Below are positions 11,351-22,929 of a DNA stretch of 64,000 bases, one piece after another; position 1 is the first letter of the stretch, and every line of letters starts with the position of its first letter. The notes under the pieces were generated by a model. That model was given only the letters and a program-made list of their open reading frames with translations, was not told the origin of the DNA and did no database searches. Origin of the DNA: Helicostylum pulchrum (taxonomy: Eukaryota > Mucoromycota > Mucoromycetes > Mucorales > Mucoraceae); assembly GCA_025677825.1 (NCBI GenBank), contig JAIXMO010000014.1:434001-498000 (forward strand). Reading direction: 5' to 3'. A program made the translations under genes and the position numbers.

Positions 11351-14159
11351 GGAGATGCAGGCTGTGTGATGTAAACATTAAAAAAAAAACTTACTAGACA
11401 GAAATACCCATTTGTTTACACTCGTTAAAGTGATCATAACTTTTGCCTGCTGATCGCGTCTTGTAGGCTAAGAAAGTAGCAAATGTTAACATGGCCGCTG
11501 CATAACATGTTCCGACACTTAGAAAAACCGTTTTACTAGCAGATGACTCGGCTTCGCAAATCCAATAATGAGACGTTGGATTCAATTTTACTAACTTTGG
11601 AACTGGTTGAGTAACGACAAGTCCAATAATTAAAATTACCTAATTATATTTACTGTAAAAAAAAAAAAAAAAAAAAAAAAAAACTTGATGATTTTTGTAA
11701 AAGAAAAAAATGTGCTTACCATATCGATTATAACTATAATTGAGGTTGAACCCATCAGTTTAGAATCCGTAATCACTTTTCGAGATATAAAGATGTTATT
11801 GAATATACGATAGATGCGATAATTTTTGGCAATTAGGTTTCTATAGTCTTGTATTTTAGTTTTTGTATGATATATATGTATATATTTTTTTAAGAATGGT
11901 ATTACCCCAAGACCAATAGAAATCCAAATGTAAAAGATATTGGTACAATAAAACAGGTTGCTCGAGTAGGTATACCGATCATAAATACGACAGCCACATA
12001 CGTAAAAAGAAACCCTATTAATTCCAAGCAACAAAATAAAGGACTACTATTACTGCTTAAAAAAAATCCCAAAAGTTTTTTTTTTTTTTACCTTGATGCT
12101 CGAAATATTTCATGCTTACGATATATGGCTACTAAAAATAATACTAGAATACAAAGCAGCATACACGTTCCGGTAAATGCTAATATTATTTGAGAAACAG
12201 GATTTGAAAAGTCTGGGTTTAATGCTTTACTAGGTGGTGAGTCGTCTGGAGGCTACTAGAAATAATAAGAAGAGTTATATTACTAGTCATCTACTACTAC
12301 ACCTTCACCTTTTTTATATACATATATATTTTTTTACCTGAAAGGAGCCATCATAAAACATGGGTAATCGATTCAGCTCTAAATTGCCTGCTATACTATG
12401 ACCTATAGACACTCGATTTCCGTGTTGAATATTATATATATGATGGTTACTATAAGAAAGAAAAAAAGAATTTAATTTAAGGGTATTATAGAATCATATC
12501 AAAATTACCCTCTGGTTAGATCTCCATTGCTATCATAATTTAAAGGACCATCAGGACTTATATAACCTGTATCAAAGGTCAAGGGAGTCATGGAAGAACC
12601 CAGCGATCGATTCGACAACATTTCTAAACCAAGTGTATGATTTCCTAAAGTTGATAGGGTCCGATTAAAGCCTCTTGCCATTGTCATCATACATGAATAT
12701 GCAGGTCTATATATATTTGTATTAATTTACACCTCTTTGAAAAAAAAGAAAAAAGAAAAAATGTATACCCTTCATTGGTCGTGACATTTCTTCTACCTGC
12801 ATAAGGATACCTATTTAAGGTAATTAGAGAAAAAGATTTTAAATCAAACAAAAGATTATTTGCTTTTACACCATAGGATCGAGTTTTGTCCAGTCATCGA
12901 GGAAAGCTTCAAATGGCGGGTATCCGTTAAGAGACATCTTCATATCAAATAAAAACAACCCGTCTAATGATGGACTATGGTTATCTTGTTGTACCTCGTT
13001 TAATAAATTTGCAGAATTATCGTCCATTAATAACCAGACGTATTGACTTGAAATCAGGTTTAATTTGGCAGCTTCCGTCATTAATTTAACTTGATCGTTT
13101 CCGGTAACTCCTACCAAGATAATTCTCATTTCACTTGAGCTCACAAAATGGAGCAGGTCGGCTATTTGGTCGGGAAAATAAGGTTGGTGTCCCACTACAT
13201 TCATATGCTTATAACTAGCCAAGTTCATGACCTTTTGATAAACTAAATAAATAAAAAAGTTTAAATGATATCGAAGGTAATAAAAATTTATTATTATTAT
13301 TACATTGTTGACCAAGTAAGTCATTGGAATAAATAACACCGATGTTTATCCAATTCTGACTCGAGACAAAATCAAGCATAACATCAGCTAATATTGTCTT
13401 TGTTGGAATTGTACGATAAAAGTATTTATACTGACTTTTATCAGAGAATCCAACTAGCACAGTTAAAATATAAATACATGTAATGCTTTTTAAAAAGGTA
13501 GAAAACTTACTAGCGTTAGCGGTAAATGAACATTGTGGAATTTCTAGTGTGCTTGTCATCAAAGCACTGAGAGTGGTCCAAGAACTGGATATATCGCCAA
13601 TTACAGCAATCACACCTTGCTGAAGTAAAGTTACGGAAGCATAAACGGCTTCTGTAACAGCTCCTTGATCTCCGGCATTTTCGTTCGGAAAAGAATCTTT
13701 TTGAACTAACGTAACGTAAGCTCCTGGTATCATCCTTTGTTGATTTATTGCGTTTACTGCCATTCTTATAGCTGATGCACCTCTACATATATTAATAGCG
13801 GTGAATTTTTTATTTTTTTTATAATTTTATAAAATAAAAATAAAAATGGACATGTATTTTCACGTACTTACCCCCATACAATCTCTGCTGTCAAATTATC
13901 ATTCTTTTGACTAAAAGGTAATAGAACTCCTACCTATCGTTGATTTGTTTTTTTTAAAAAAAAAGTTTAATTTTTTTTTTTTTTGGGGGGGGGATCACAA
14001 GGTTACTTTAAGTTCTGTAAGACCAGATATATTATATCTAGGGGTTATAACGACAGTATCGTTGTCAATTTGATTGATTATGTTTAATGTATCGTACTGA
14101 AGAAGTCTTCCAAATGCAATAGTAATATTCGAATCAGTAGTGATTATTTCATTTAACAT
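10130..14159 (-). CDS. Class C (GABA-B-like) G-protein-coupled receptor with Venus-flytrap domain
   Basis: Fifteen minus-strand exons (14159-14007, 13933-13872, 13782-13511, 13453-13304, 13242-12870, 12810-12769, 12706-12509, 12449-12338, 12252-12092, 12052-11906, 11840-11720, 11639-11395, 11304-10845, 10767-10681, 10624-10130) sum to 1025 aa with every phase matching. Residues of about 50-340 form the ligand-binding fold: VGVLLPFSQ, VIAVIGDISSSWTTL, NWINIGVIYSNDLLGQQ, IILVGVTGND. Seven TM segments follow at about 468-735, with class C hallmarks FGFLLVLGNLIAKNYRIYRIF (split here by an intron after LG) and LFIPKVYIFYKQW at TM7. The tail is Ser/Thr-rich and ends in a folded-looking block (DVFIQLGDFVTMESW). 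It presumably senses an amino-acid-like ligand at the plasma membrane. No clear signal peptide is visible at the chosen ATG, so a further 5' exon is possible. Confidence 0.85.
11322..11350. repeat. T29 homopolymer inside a GPCR intron
   Basis: An uninterrupted run of 29 T on the plus strand lies within the intron between the TM5 and TM6 exons of the GPCR gene. A second run, A27 at 11657-11683, lies in the preceding intron. On the gene's own strand the first is an A run and the second a T run just upstream of the splice acceptor, where it may serve as an extended polypyrimidine tract. Confidence 0.9.
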
Positions 14160-14389
14160 TATATTATTTAAAATATGTAAGCTTTTTTTTTTTTTGATTT
14201 TATTTTATTTTATTTTTGTTGGAGCAAGAAATAAAAAAAAAAAAAGAGAGAGAAAGAGAGAGAGAGAACAAGTATACTACAAAGTGGCATTATATACAGC
14301 AATGAATAATTCATGCAACCAACTACATTTAATTACACATGGCGGGGAAACAGTTTGTTTTTAAAGACAACAAAATCAAGTTGATTTTG

Positions 14390-14592
14390 TTATGATTTTG
14401 ATATAAATCGATAGACTTTGTTTTGATATATCACGGGTATGATAGAGCGGAAGCCACTAAGAAAAAAAAACATTAGTTTTTTTAAAAAAGGCGGGGGTGT
14501 GATGTTATTTACTTTTGAAGGGCACACCAAGAGTAATGATTTGTAGTTGAAAGGTTTGCACTACAGACTGGACAAACTCCGTTTGATGCCAT
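14390..14592 (-). CDS. Candidate 48-aa CxxC protein, spliced
   Basis: Two minus-strand exons (14592-14513 and 14456-14390) with GT-AG borders and compatible phase give 48 aa starting MASNGVCPVCSANLSTT. The first exon has a CPVC pair, then His and Cys (NHYSWC) in a spacing that could bind zinc, as in small zinc knuckles. The second exon is short and basic. The gene would sit between the GPCR start and the end of the ankyrin/DIL gene, on the same strand as both. Nothing but the splice coherence and the CxxC pattern supports it, so it may be spurious or part of a longer transcript. No function is proposed. Confidence 0.3.
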
Positions 14593-14796
14593 GGTACTAA
14601 TAAAAAAAAGGGTAAAGAAAGTGTGGAAAAAAAAAAAGAAAAAAGAAAAAAAGTGGTTTTTTTTAAATACTTTTTTATTGCAGACACATCAAGTCAAACG
14701 CAAAAAAGGGGAATTATTGTCGTACATAAACAAAGAAAAACAAATATTGAATAATAATGATTATCACTATAATAATAATTTTTATTCTTTTATATT

Positions 14797-17700
14797 CTAT
14801 CGCACATGTAACCTTTTATCCAAATTAAATACCCATTCTTCATTAATAGCAGGATAAATTTTATCTAACAAATTAAACTGTTCTTGTTTGTCTCTCTTGA
14901 TTTCCTGATAGATAGCGTCTGAATAATTTGTCGTACGATGCGTACCAGACGAGTTTTTCTGTTTTTCATCTGTCCATCCCTGTAATAATGCGGTCGTAAC
15001 TGGAATTGAAAACGGTAACAAATATTTTGAGTTTCGTTTTTCCTCTCCTTCGTCATGTAGATCATCTACATCGTCCAGCTGTTGCACCATCATGCTGTTA
15101 AGTGATAACATCTCTTCTGACGATAATCGTTTTTTATTCGTCGTCGTTGTCAATAAACAATTCAAACTAGAGATACTCGTTGGTCTTCCTGTAGTAGATG
15201 CATTACTAATACTACTACTGAGATCGATACTTTTTGATCTTTGTGCCATACCACCACTACTGCTACTGCTGCCGCTGCCGCTGCCGCTACTATTTCTTCT
15301 ACTGTTACTTACCATCGCAAGTTGCTGTTGATGATCAAATGCCATTTGGTTAGCCAACTGTTCCACACTCTCTGGTAATTTAACTTCAGATACTTCATAC
15401 CGGTAAGTTTGGACACATCGCTTCACTTGTAACGGGTTTAATTTATCAAACGTTTGTACAGTGGAACTGAACAAAACAATATCGTTCATTTGAGAAAGAC
15501 ACTGCAATAGCTGTAATAATTGGATCAAGGGCTCAAATGCACTGTAGAGACTAGCAGGCAAATGACTGGCGCGTACCCATTCTTCTATTCCCGATAAGTT
15601 CATCCGTAATTGCAGCGCTTTGGATCGACACAAGTATTTTTTATAGGCTAATACGCGATTGAATAATTCGCAAGACAGGTAATGAAAGAATTGAGCCATG
15701 GCCTGAATAACAATAGCAGGAGGTACATGGTATGCTTGTAACGTAGATTGAATTTGAGTTAATAACTTTGTGATGGATTGAGGAGACGAGGAATCTGTTT
15801 GAGAAGAAAAATCCACGGAAGATTTTCTTTCGACAGATGATATGGTATCAGTTGACCTCCTACTACCATTACTTCTTCTAAAAAAGCGCTGCCAATCATC
15901 TACAAAATCTACTTGCTCTACCTCTTGAATTGATTCATAGTCTAGCATCGATGCATCCAGTATCTTTTCAAGCTTCTTTTGAGATTCAGTCACGAAAAAT
16001 GCGTATGCTTCAGCAATCAATTGGGATAAGGTTTCTTGTGATTTGTGTGTAGAAATAGACAGCCCTGGATCCTTTTTTAAATAACTTGATAATTGACACA
16101 TATTAGCTATCCAATAAGCCAAAGATTGTGTATCACGATAAGCGTTCTAAATTATATGCATTAGTTTTTTATATGTATAAATACAAAAATACTTACCTTT
16201 ATAATTTTTGAAAGTTTTCCAGCTACAGCTCTTAACAACAAGCTCAACACTTCACGACTAGAACAATAATACGCAAAGCGAGCACTTAAAAAAATGATGT
16301 TTGCCGGCTGCCAGAGCTCATTACTTAACTGCGTTTTGTTCCTCAATGACTTGATATCTGTTACCGTTAATGCTTGCTCTACAATAAAGTTTAAATCCTC
16401 TTGACTGAACACAAACATCTGATCTGGTAAACATTGGTTCCAAGAAAACGTATTGGACGATTTGATCGATGTCTCCCATCGCTTCATGTCTTCTTCGTCC
16501 ATGGTGTCTTCAGCAGCAGCAGCAGCGGTAAGGGTATGAAGAGCGCTTTCTTTATTACGTTGCTCTTGCTGCGGCGTGGTGATGGCTTTGGTTAATTGAC
16601 TAAAATCAGGTGGCGACAACGGGTTGGGGACAGACGCTGATTTTCTTCTGGGATCTACAGAAGCAGCAGAAGCAGCAGGTGCGTTCTTTAAAAAGTGGCT
16701 GTACCCGTCTACCGAAGTTTGATAAAAATGTTCAACCTCGGAATTACCGTTACGGCTGGTCTCAGATGTATGCGTCTTTTCTGTGCTTTGAGTTGGTTTG
16801 GTAGTAACAGGAGGAGTTCCTAATAATTCCTTCACAGTATCTGAGGTTGGATAGCTGTAGATGGATCTACCGTGTCTTGTTTGTAAACTCTTTTTTGCAC
16901 CTCGAGATAATAATTTTTGGACAATTTCAGTTTCGTAACTATTAATTGCCCACATAAGTGCTGTCCAACCATCTGCGTAAAAATAGAGTTATAATGAGAG
17001 GATGAAAAAAAAAAAATATGCCGGAAATTCAAAAAAAAGCTATGATGTACTACTTACTTTTATCTTGTTGATTAATTTTAATCGAAGGATGACTTAGCAG
17101 TAAATCTAAACATTGAAGATGCCCAAAATAAGAAGCGTACATTAAACTTGTCATGCCCGTCTTTTTATCATCAGTACAGTTTATATCGACATCATGTACA
17201 CCTTCCAACATTTGTTGCATAGTTTCCAGGTCTCCGATCGAGGCGGCGCGAGTCAACCATTTAGAAATAAGACGTCTTCGGAGTTCTGTGTTCCCTCCGT
17301 TTATTGTATGAGTAGCAGTAATATCGTCCAGAGCAGTTTTAAAATAAATTGCATGACTATGATATGCATCCATGTCAATTTCTTCTTCTTCTTCTTTAGG
17401 CTCGATTGGTTTTTTTATTACTGCTGGTGGTAATTTACTTTGTAACTGAGTCGGATTTACAGATGAAGGTACCTTGGGTTGTATTACTACCGAAGCAGGC
17501 TGTGAAGAACGTCGGACCTCTTTCCGATGAATATTTTGTGTTGCAGTAGTGGTAGATGATGGTAAAGTAGAAGAAAGAGGAGGAGAGTTTAATAAATTTG
17601 AACGTTGAGATGATTGTGTTGGTATAGTAGTATGTCTTGGAGATAATTGTTGTTTTTGTGGAGATAAAATATAAGCAGGATGATTTGATGGAGGTGTTGT

Positions 17701-18048
17701 TACAGGTGTGGTGGCAGTTTTATTGTTGTTGTTAGATAATTGTGAAAGCATACTGGAGAATTGTTGAAAACTATCTGCGATTTTAGACGATAGTTCTTCT
17801 GGACTCAAGCTTACATTACTACCGGTAGCAGCAGATAATGGTAGAGGAGGTACGTTGTTGGGTGTTTGAAGACGACGGTGACGATTAGCTGTAGTCGCAG
17901 AACTGTTTCTTCTCATCATATCTCCGTGCGTTGTGTTGGTATTAATTGATAACGCAGATAGAGATCTTTGGGATGATAGCATAGGTCTTCGAGATGCAAT
18001 TGTTGGTGGTTTTGGTGAACCTAAAGCAGCAATTCTTGAAGAGTCCAT
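14797..18048 (-). CDS. Ankyrin repeat and DIL (dilute) domain protein
   Basis: Three minus-strand exons (18048-17058, 16972-16197, 16146-14797) encode 1038 aa. Residues 1-250 are disordered and rich in Ser, Thr, Pro and Gln. Ankyrin repeats follow at about 262-365 (MTSLMYASYFGHLQCLDLLL, then GWTALMWAINSYETEIVQKL); the first intron lies between these two repeats. After a second disordered linker comes a long helical region, from about 540 to 870, with the DIL-domain features of dilute/myosin-V tails: SLAYWIANMCQLSSYL, a helix ending in SCELFNRVL, and LQLRMNLSGIEEWVR. Fungal DIL-and-ankyrin proteins of this layout are known but poorly characterised; a cargo or vesicle-tethering role is inferred. 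The C-terminus carries Gly/Ser repeats coded by CAG/CGG-type runs near 15260-15300. The domain calls are solid, the cellular role is not. Confidence 0.85.
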
Positions 18049-19274
18049 TATATTTATATAATCAAAAAAAAAATCAAGGGTGAAAAAAAAAAGGCAGGGT
18101 AAAATCTTCTTTGAACTTTAGGGAATAGCAAGGCCGATAATATGGTAATAAAAAAAAGGAGAACTTTGTTGAAGAGAGATAAAAAAAAAGGAGAAAGGGG
18201 AGAGAGGAGGGTTAAAAAAGAAAATGAACTTTGTACTTTTTTTTTATTTTCGGTGTTGGTTACACTGCCATTTTAATTGAGTTACAAAAAAAACAGAAGA
18301 GAAAAAGAACTAACAAGTCGCTGTGCGCAACAACTATTTTGCTACGCACAGCGTAAAATATGCTGCTGCTTAACAAGACATCATTTGACAAATTGCAGAA
18401 ACCTATTCATTATTTAATATTTGTCTGTATGTAGTAGTTCCTCCTAAATCACCAATAATACAGCCACGGCAAATAAATACAGTGTATGTAGTACCACTTG
18501 TATGTCCCCTTTCCCTTTCCCTTTTTTTTTCACTTTGCGATAAAACTTTTTTTTTCGAGATAATAATAAACGCCTTCATACATACAAACAGTAACAATAA
18601 AAGTACAGATCCCCCTCTCCATCATTAAATATAGTTTTTTTTTTTTTTTTTGTGAGCAAGGAAGAACTTTCACGTTGTTTTCCCTTTTTTGGATAAACTA
18701 AAATTTTATAGTGACCAGTAGTGCCCAACTGACCTACCAAAGTCTTCTCTTTTTTTTTTTTACCCGTCAGCAAGAGAGAAAAAATGCTGTTACAAACTTC
18801 AATTAAAGGACGACAACCATTTGAATTCATGTGTATCTTTATATATTAAAAATAGCCTAGTATACTCTGGGAGAGAGAAAAAAAAACGCCAATTTTGTAC
18901 TGTAATATAAACATCGTCATGCTTGATTCCCACAGTCCGAATAAACAACGACGATCGACACTAATTACTTCATTACTACGACAGCCCCCTTGACACATTC
19001 ATACCTGTTTAACCATACATTACAATTGGTTTAAAGCGCACACACACATAAAAAAGAAGTGGAAAAAAAACACAGATTCGCAATAAGAGAGAGAATAGGC
19101 TTATAATAAATACATCTTGATTGGCTGATTCATCCATGAAGACGAGAGGGCCTATTTTGCCTCCCACAAAACAGCTCTAAATCATCACCAAATTTCTTAA
19201 CAGGAACTATATTTTTTTTTGTTGATTATATCGCTCATTTGCTAATCTAATGACGCGCGCAGCCCATGATCGTT
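18049..19274. other. Intergenic region with one perfect hairpin
   Basis: No supported gene. The region is purine-rich near 18060-18230, just upstream of the DIL gene. A perfect 9-base inverted repeat (CGCTGTGCG at 18319-18327 and CGCACAGCG at 18345-18353, 17-base loop) stands out as GC-rich in an AT-rich setting. Two inverted CCAAT-like motifs (ATTGGCTGA) occur, here near 19120 and again near 21735. Short minus-strand frames at 18416-18830 lack any conserved feature. Confidence 0.5.
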
Positions 19275-19763
19275 TCCTACTATTCGGTACCTTGATTCCA
19301 CTGATCAACGGTCCAGTTCTTTTTTATCGTTAGCCCAACGTAAGCGGTTTTCAATCTGAGTAACGGTCAGAGCAGGTTTACGAGCAGGTGCGCGAGAGTT
19401 ATAATCCATTTCTTTGACCATTGTGAGTCGACAAACGTTAATGTCTGCCGAATGAAGGTTTGCCTAGATGGTACCTCATTGGTTTGAAGGGTTGTGACTC
19501 GACACTACGCTTTAAGTACCTTTTTTTCCTCGATTAGACATAGCAGAAGGACGCCCAGTACGATTGTTCTCATACAAAGCAGTGCCGTTCGTGTTCCATC
19601 GAGTTTTAGCATCCCTAATGGTGGATTCCGGAATGCACGAAATTTCGCTAATTTTTTAGGGACTCTCAATACCCGCTTTTAAAAGGCCCGCAATCTGTCC
19701 TAGTTCATATCCAGAACGCTGTTTTATTTTAGAATGTGTATCTGATTGTGAAATGGCATTCAT
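19275..19763 (-). mobile_element. Tc1/mariner transposase relic
   Basis: On the minus strand, from 19763, the translation reads like the N-terminal helix-turn-helix of Tc1 transposases: a helix ending YELGQIAGLL, then KISEISCIPESTIRDA, then WNTNGTALYENNRTGRPS, the usual arrangement of a paired-type HTH followed by a GRP linker. Further on come YNSRAPARKPALTV, RLRWANDKK and, after a frameshift, NWTVDQWNQ, matching the stretch before the first catalytic Asp region. There is an in-frame stop after GIES, at least two frameshifts, and no DDE triad. I see no terminal inverted repeats. It is an inactive fragment about 0.2 kb downstream of the stop of the Gag-like gene on the same strand. Confidence 0.75.
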
Positions 19764-19974
19764 TTCAATATTTTGAAGTTATTAAATGAATCTGACTTTA
19801 TTTATTTACAATGTTGGAGTAAATAACTCGAAATGACGATGAAAGGAGGGGATAAAATGAGGGTATAAAAAAAGGGTAAAAAGAAAGAAAAGCTATGAGG
19901 GAAAGAGGGGATTTTTTGATTTCGTTGTTAATCAGTTTTTAGATTTGATGCTGTTGTTGTTGCTAGTTTTTGAT

Positions 19975-21183
19975 TTATGTAAATTTTATAGCCTTTTTTG
20001 TACCACTACCAAGGTCACTTTGAATCTTACGTTTAGGTACTTTTGCTCTGTTGGTACTGCAACTTGTTCTTTTACTAATAGTACACAACTTGCGCAAGTG
20101 GGCAGAGACGATAGTCATACCAAACTCTTCCCATGAGGAAGGAACCTTACTCAACACATTTACCATATCTCCTCCAAGAGATAAACTATTGTACTCATCC
20201 TCAGGGAAGGGTAAAGTCCTTGCTTTTCCTTTCAATGCGAGCTGCTTGTATAAACACTCCTCCATGTATTGATACAAATCCGCATGAACATTGGAAATAA
20301 AGTGATGAATTAATACGTGGTCTGAATATAATAATAATGCTTTACAAGCGGTGACATAAGTTTCAAATCGATCGTAGAACACTTTAAAGCTTTCGCGTGG
20401 ACGTTGTCTGTAGTAAGTGAAAAGAGCTTCTTTGATTTTCTTTTTGGAAAAACAAGACTCAAAGCCAATTTGGTGTTTCATGATTGCTTTTGCAGCTGAC
20501 CAAGGTAAACCTTCAAATAAACGCTTCTTGAACCACACGTATAATTCAATATGCTTATTTCTTACATCCTTGAACAATATTTCCAACAATCCGTACCAGT
20601 GATCTTCAATGTTCAAGTTGGTTCGGCTAAAATGAGACTCAAACTCATCCAAGAACTTATAAACCAATAGTCCTTCATCAATCATCTCAGGAACAGAAAG
20701 TTGTTGGGTCTTTGAAAGCGTGTTTTTATAGATGCAGCCAGTAAAAGGGATGTCGGGCAACTTGTAAGATCTTACCTTTGTAACACACTGACTAGTCCAG
20801 AGGTCATTGGTATTCTTGTTACTAAAAGCGAGACGTTGATTGTTGTTGTTATTTTCTTTATTCTTTGTTTTGTAGAGATCTTGACTACTTTGGATATTTG
20901 TATGCTGTTTTAATTCAGTAAACATAATGTCATCTATACCGACGATGTTATATTCATCATTTCCCGAAACGAGAGGAGATCCAACAGAAGCACATTCATC
21001 TGAGGAAGGAGACAAAGGGTCTTCATGATTCATTTGCGGTGGTGGCGGCGATGGTAGTGGCGGCGGCGTGATATTTTTTCTTCCATACTTTAACCAGTTA
21101 GTAAAGTCATCGAGAGCCGCTTGCAGTTCGCTTGTACACCTTTCTGTCTCTTGATCAATAAATTTAAAGACTTGGCTTGACAT
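19975..21183 (-). CDS. Stand-alone retrotransposon Gag-like protein (402 aa)
   Basis: A single uninterrupted frame of 402 aa starts MSSQVFKFIDQETERC. Residues of about 1-140 are disordered with poly-Pro and poly-Asn stretches. Residues of about 165-310 are helical and match the capsid-like retrotransposon Gag pattern: HWYGLLEILFKDV, WFKKRLFEGLPW, then KEALFTYYRQRPRESFKVFY with the typical RQ..ES..Y.. segment, and VLIHHFISNVHADLY. The C-terminus is Lys/Arg-rich. No zinc knuckle, protease, reverse transcriptase or integrase lies nearby, and no LTRs are visible. The frame is intact although the neighbouring transposons are decayed, which suggests a domesticated Gag gene or a very recent fragment. 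Metavirus/Ty3-type origin is inferred from the fold pattern only. Confidence 0.6.
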   Translation of the reverse strand: MSSQVFKFIDQETERCTSELQAALDDFTNWLKYGRKNITPPPLPSPPPPQMNHEDPLSPSSDECASVGSPLVSGNDEYNIVGIDDIMFTELKQHTNIQSSQDLYKTKNKENNNNNQRLAFSNKNTNDLWTSQCVTKVRSYKLPDIPFTGCIYKNTLSKTQQLSVPEMIDEGLLVYKFLDEFESHFSRTNLNIEDHWYGLLEILFKDVRNKHIELYVWFKKRLFEGLPWSAAKAIMKHQIGFESCFSKKKIKEALFTYYRQRPRESFKVFYDRFETYVTACKALLLYSDHVLIHHFISNVHADLYQYMEECLYKQLALKGKARTLPFPEDEYNSLSLGGDMVNVLSKVPSSWEEFGMTIVSAHLRKLCTISKRTSCSTNRAKVPKRKIQSDLGSGTKKAIKFT

Positions 21184-22485
21184 CTGAAATCTTTATTTTA
21201 TTAAAGAAAAAAAGAAAGAAATCGCATCAAATTAAGCACTGCTTTTATAGTAGTTTTCCAATTTAAACTCCTCTGGACACTTGAAACAATGATTGGTGTA
21301 CTTATGGAACAAATCAACAACAACAACAACAAACAATGGTTGGTTTTCCTTGTGGCTTTTTTTACTTGATTTGTATAAACTTGTTTCACACACATCCTTT
21401 TTGAAGGTACAAGATCAAACCCAGACAGTTCAAGGACTTGTCTTCTTTCCAAAGGAAGTTTCTAGGACCTGTTCTGTCTTTATAATTGATTCACTACGTC
21501 AATATTATGGAATTCAGATTATGTATATGCCGGTAAATCTGAGCATAATAAAAAAAAAATACGTGTATTAGAATGATCTATTTAATCATTTTTTTGTAAA
21601 GCGTGCAACAAAAAAAGCTGCAAAACTGGTATCAGTGAATGTTTTCACCTTCTAGCACATGTAATTACCTTTTTCCAACCGTAAAGGCTTGGAGACAATG
21701 CTTCAAATACAAAAAATAGCCTAATCTGATTGGCTGAGTTTCTCTTCGTTAAAAGCTATTCTATTGTTTCCGCAGTTAAAGTGTTAGTTTCGTCAAGTCT
21801 ATTTTAACAGTTGATTATTATTTTATTTTTCAATGAATATATACGTATATATCATCCCACACTCCTTTATATATTACAGCTGCTGTCTTTTTTCTTTGTG
21901 TCAAAACAGAACGCATTTTATGTGCATTCTGTGTTTCATGTATGCAAATTAAAAAAAGTATTGGATTACGCTAACAAAAATCATTTTAACAACAAGCTCT
22001 CTGCGAGTACATGATAAGAACTAATTCTCTCTTATTTATTCTATCACTGACAACAAAAAGCTTATATATAATCTCGCGATATATTTTATTTTTACTCTAG
22101 CAAATTCATGCGTTTCTGACATGTGAGAATGTCAAATGATTTATGCCAGATCACACCAAAAAAAAAAAGGGTTGCTAATTAGTGTATATAAACAAGAAGC
22201 ATACTGGTTTTTTTGGATTTATTTGCCGTGGATATGTTCTAGACACAGAAGATTAAACAAACTTGTTTAATATAAATATATACACATTTCTTTTTTTTTT
22301 ATTATTTAATGTTGCTATACTACTTTTTCCGTATACGTTTCTTTTTTTTTTTAATAGCTTCTGTAATAAACAACATGTATGTATATAAAATAAAATAAAA
22401 AGATGAGGGGATCTAAAAAGTACAGAGTAAAAGAAAAGTGTGTTGTTGAGGTTGTAGTTGTTGAGGTATTAATTATTGTTTTTTT
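21184..22485. other. AT-rich intergenic region
   Basis: No gene is supported. The region must contain the promoter of the Gag-like gene (minus strand) and the 3' flank of mL40. A CAA-repeat (21317-21332), long T runs and TATA-like stretches (22070-22090, 22270-22290) are the only notable elements. Confidence 0.5.
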
Positions 22486-22929
22486 TTAAGCAGCAACAAC
22501 TTCAGGAGCTTTGTAAGAATAATCCCAACCCTGTGTAGATGGTGTTTCGGTAGGAATCTTTGCTTGCTTGGGATATGTAATGTGTCGACTCTTTACAAGA
22601 GCACCCTTGAAAAGTCTGTCGCTGGTCTTTTCTAATTCGTTCATGGCGACATTCATGGCTCTGAATTGAAGTTCAAGAGAACGCTCTCTTTGCTCTCTAA
22701 GACGCATACGGTGAAGCTTCCAAGCACGTTCGATAGTTTCATGTTGTTCCAACAATTCTCCTTCCAAAGCAATCACATTGTCTCTGCGTGTAGGCTCGAA
22801 AAGAACACGGCGAATCGTCTCAAGACGGGTGTCGCCACCGGGTGCTGTTGAAACAGTCGAATTTAATCTAACCTGACAGGCTGAATAGGTTGCGCGTCGA
22901 ATGACAGGTGTACGAATAGTATTGAACAT
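22486..22929 (-). CDS. Mitochondrial large ribosomal subunit protein mL40
   Basis: A 147-aa single-exon protein begins MFNTIRTPVIRRATYSACQ, an Arg-rich, acid-free N-terminus typical of a mitochondrial presequence. The body matches fungal mL40 (MRPL28-type): TRLETIRRVLFEPTRRD, then HETIERAWKLHRMRLREQ, then AMNELEKTSDRLFKGAL, and a C-terminal PTETPSTQGWDYSY. The ATG at 22929 is chosen because the presequence follows directly; an upstream extension in the same frame is low-complexity and lacks conservation. The product would be imported into the mitochondrial matrix and assembled into the large ribosomal subunit. Confidence 0.85.
   Translation of the reverse strand: MFNTIRTPVIRRATYSACQVRLNSTVSTAPGGDTRLETIRRVLFEPTRRDNVIALEGELLEQHETIERAWKLHRMRLREQRERSLELQFRAMNVAMNELEKTSDRLFKGALVKSRHITYPKQAKIPTETPSTQGWDYSYKAPEVVAA

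Noticed and set aside
18403..18830. Possible small cysteine-containing gene on the minus strand
   Set aside because: The frames end in poly-Lys from A-runs, and no splice combination gives a coherent product.
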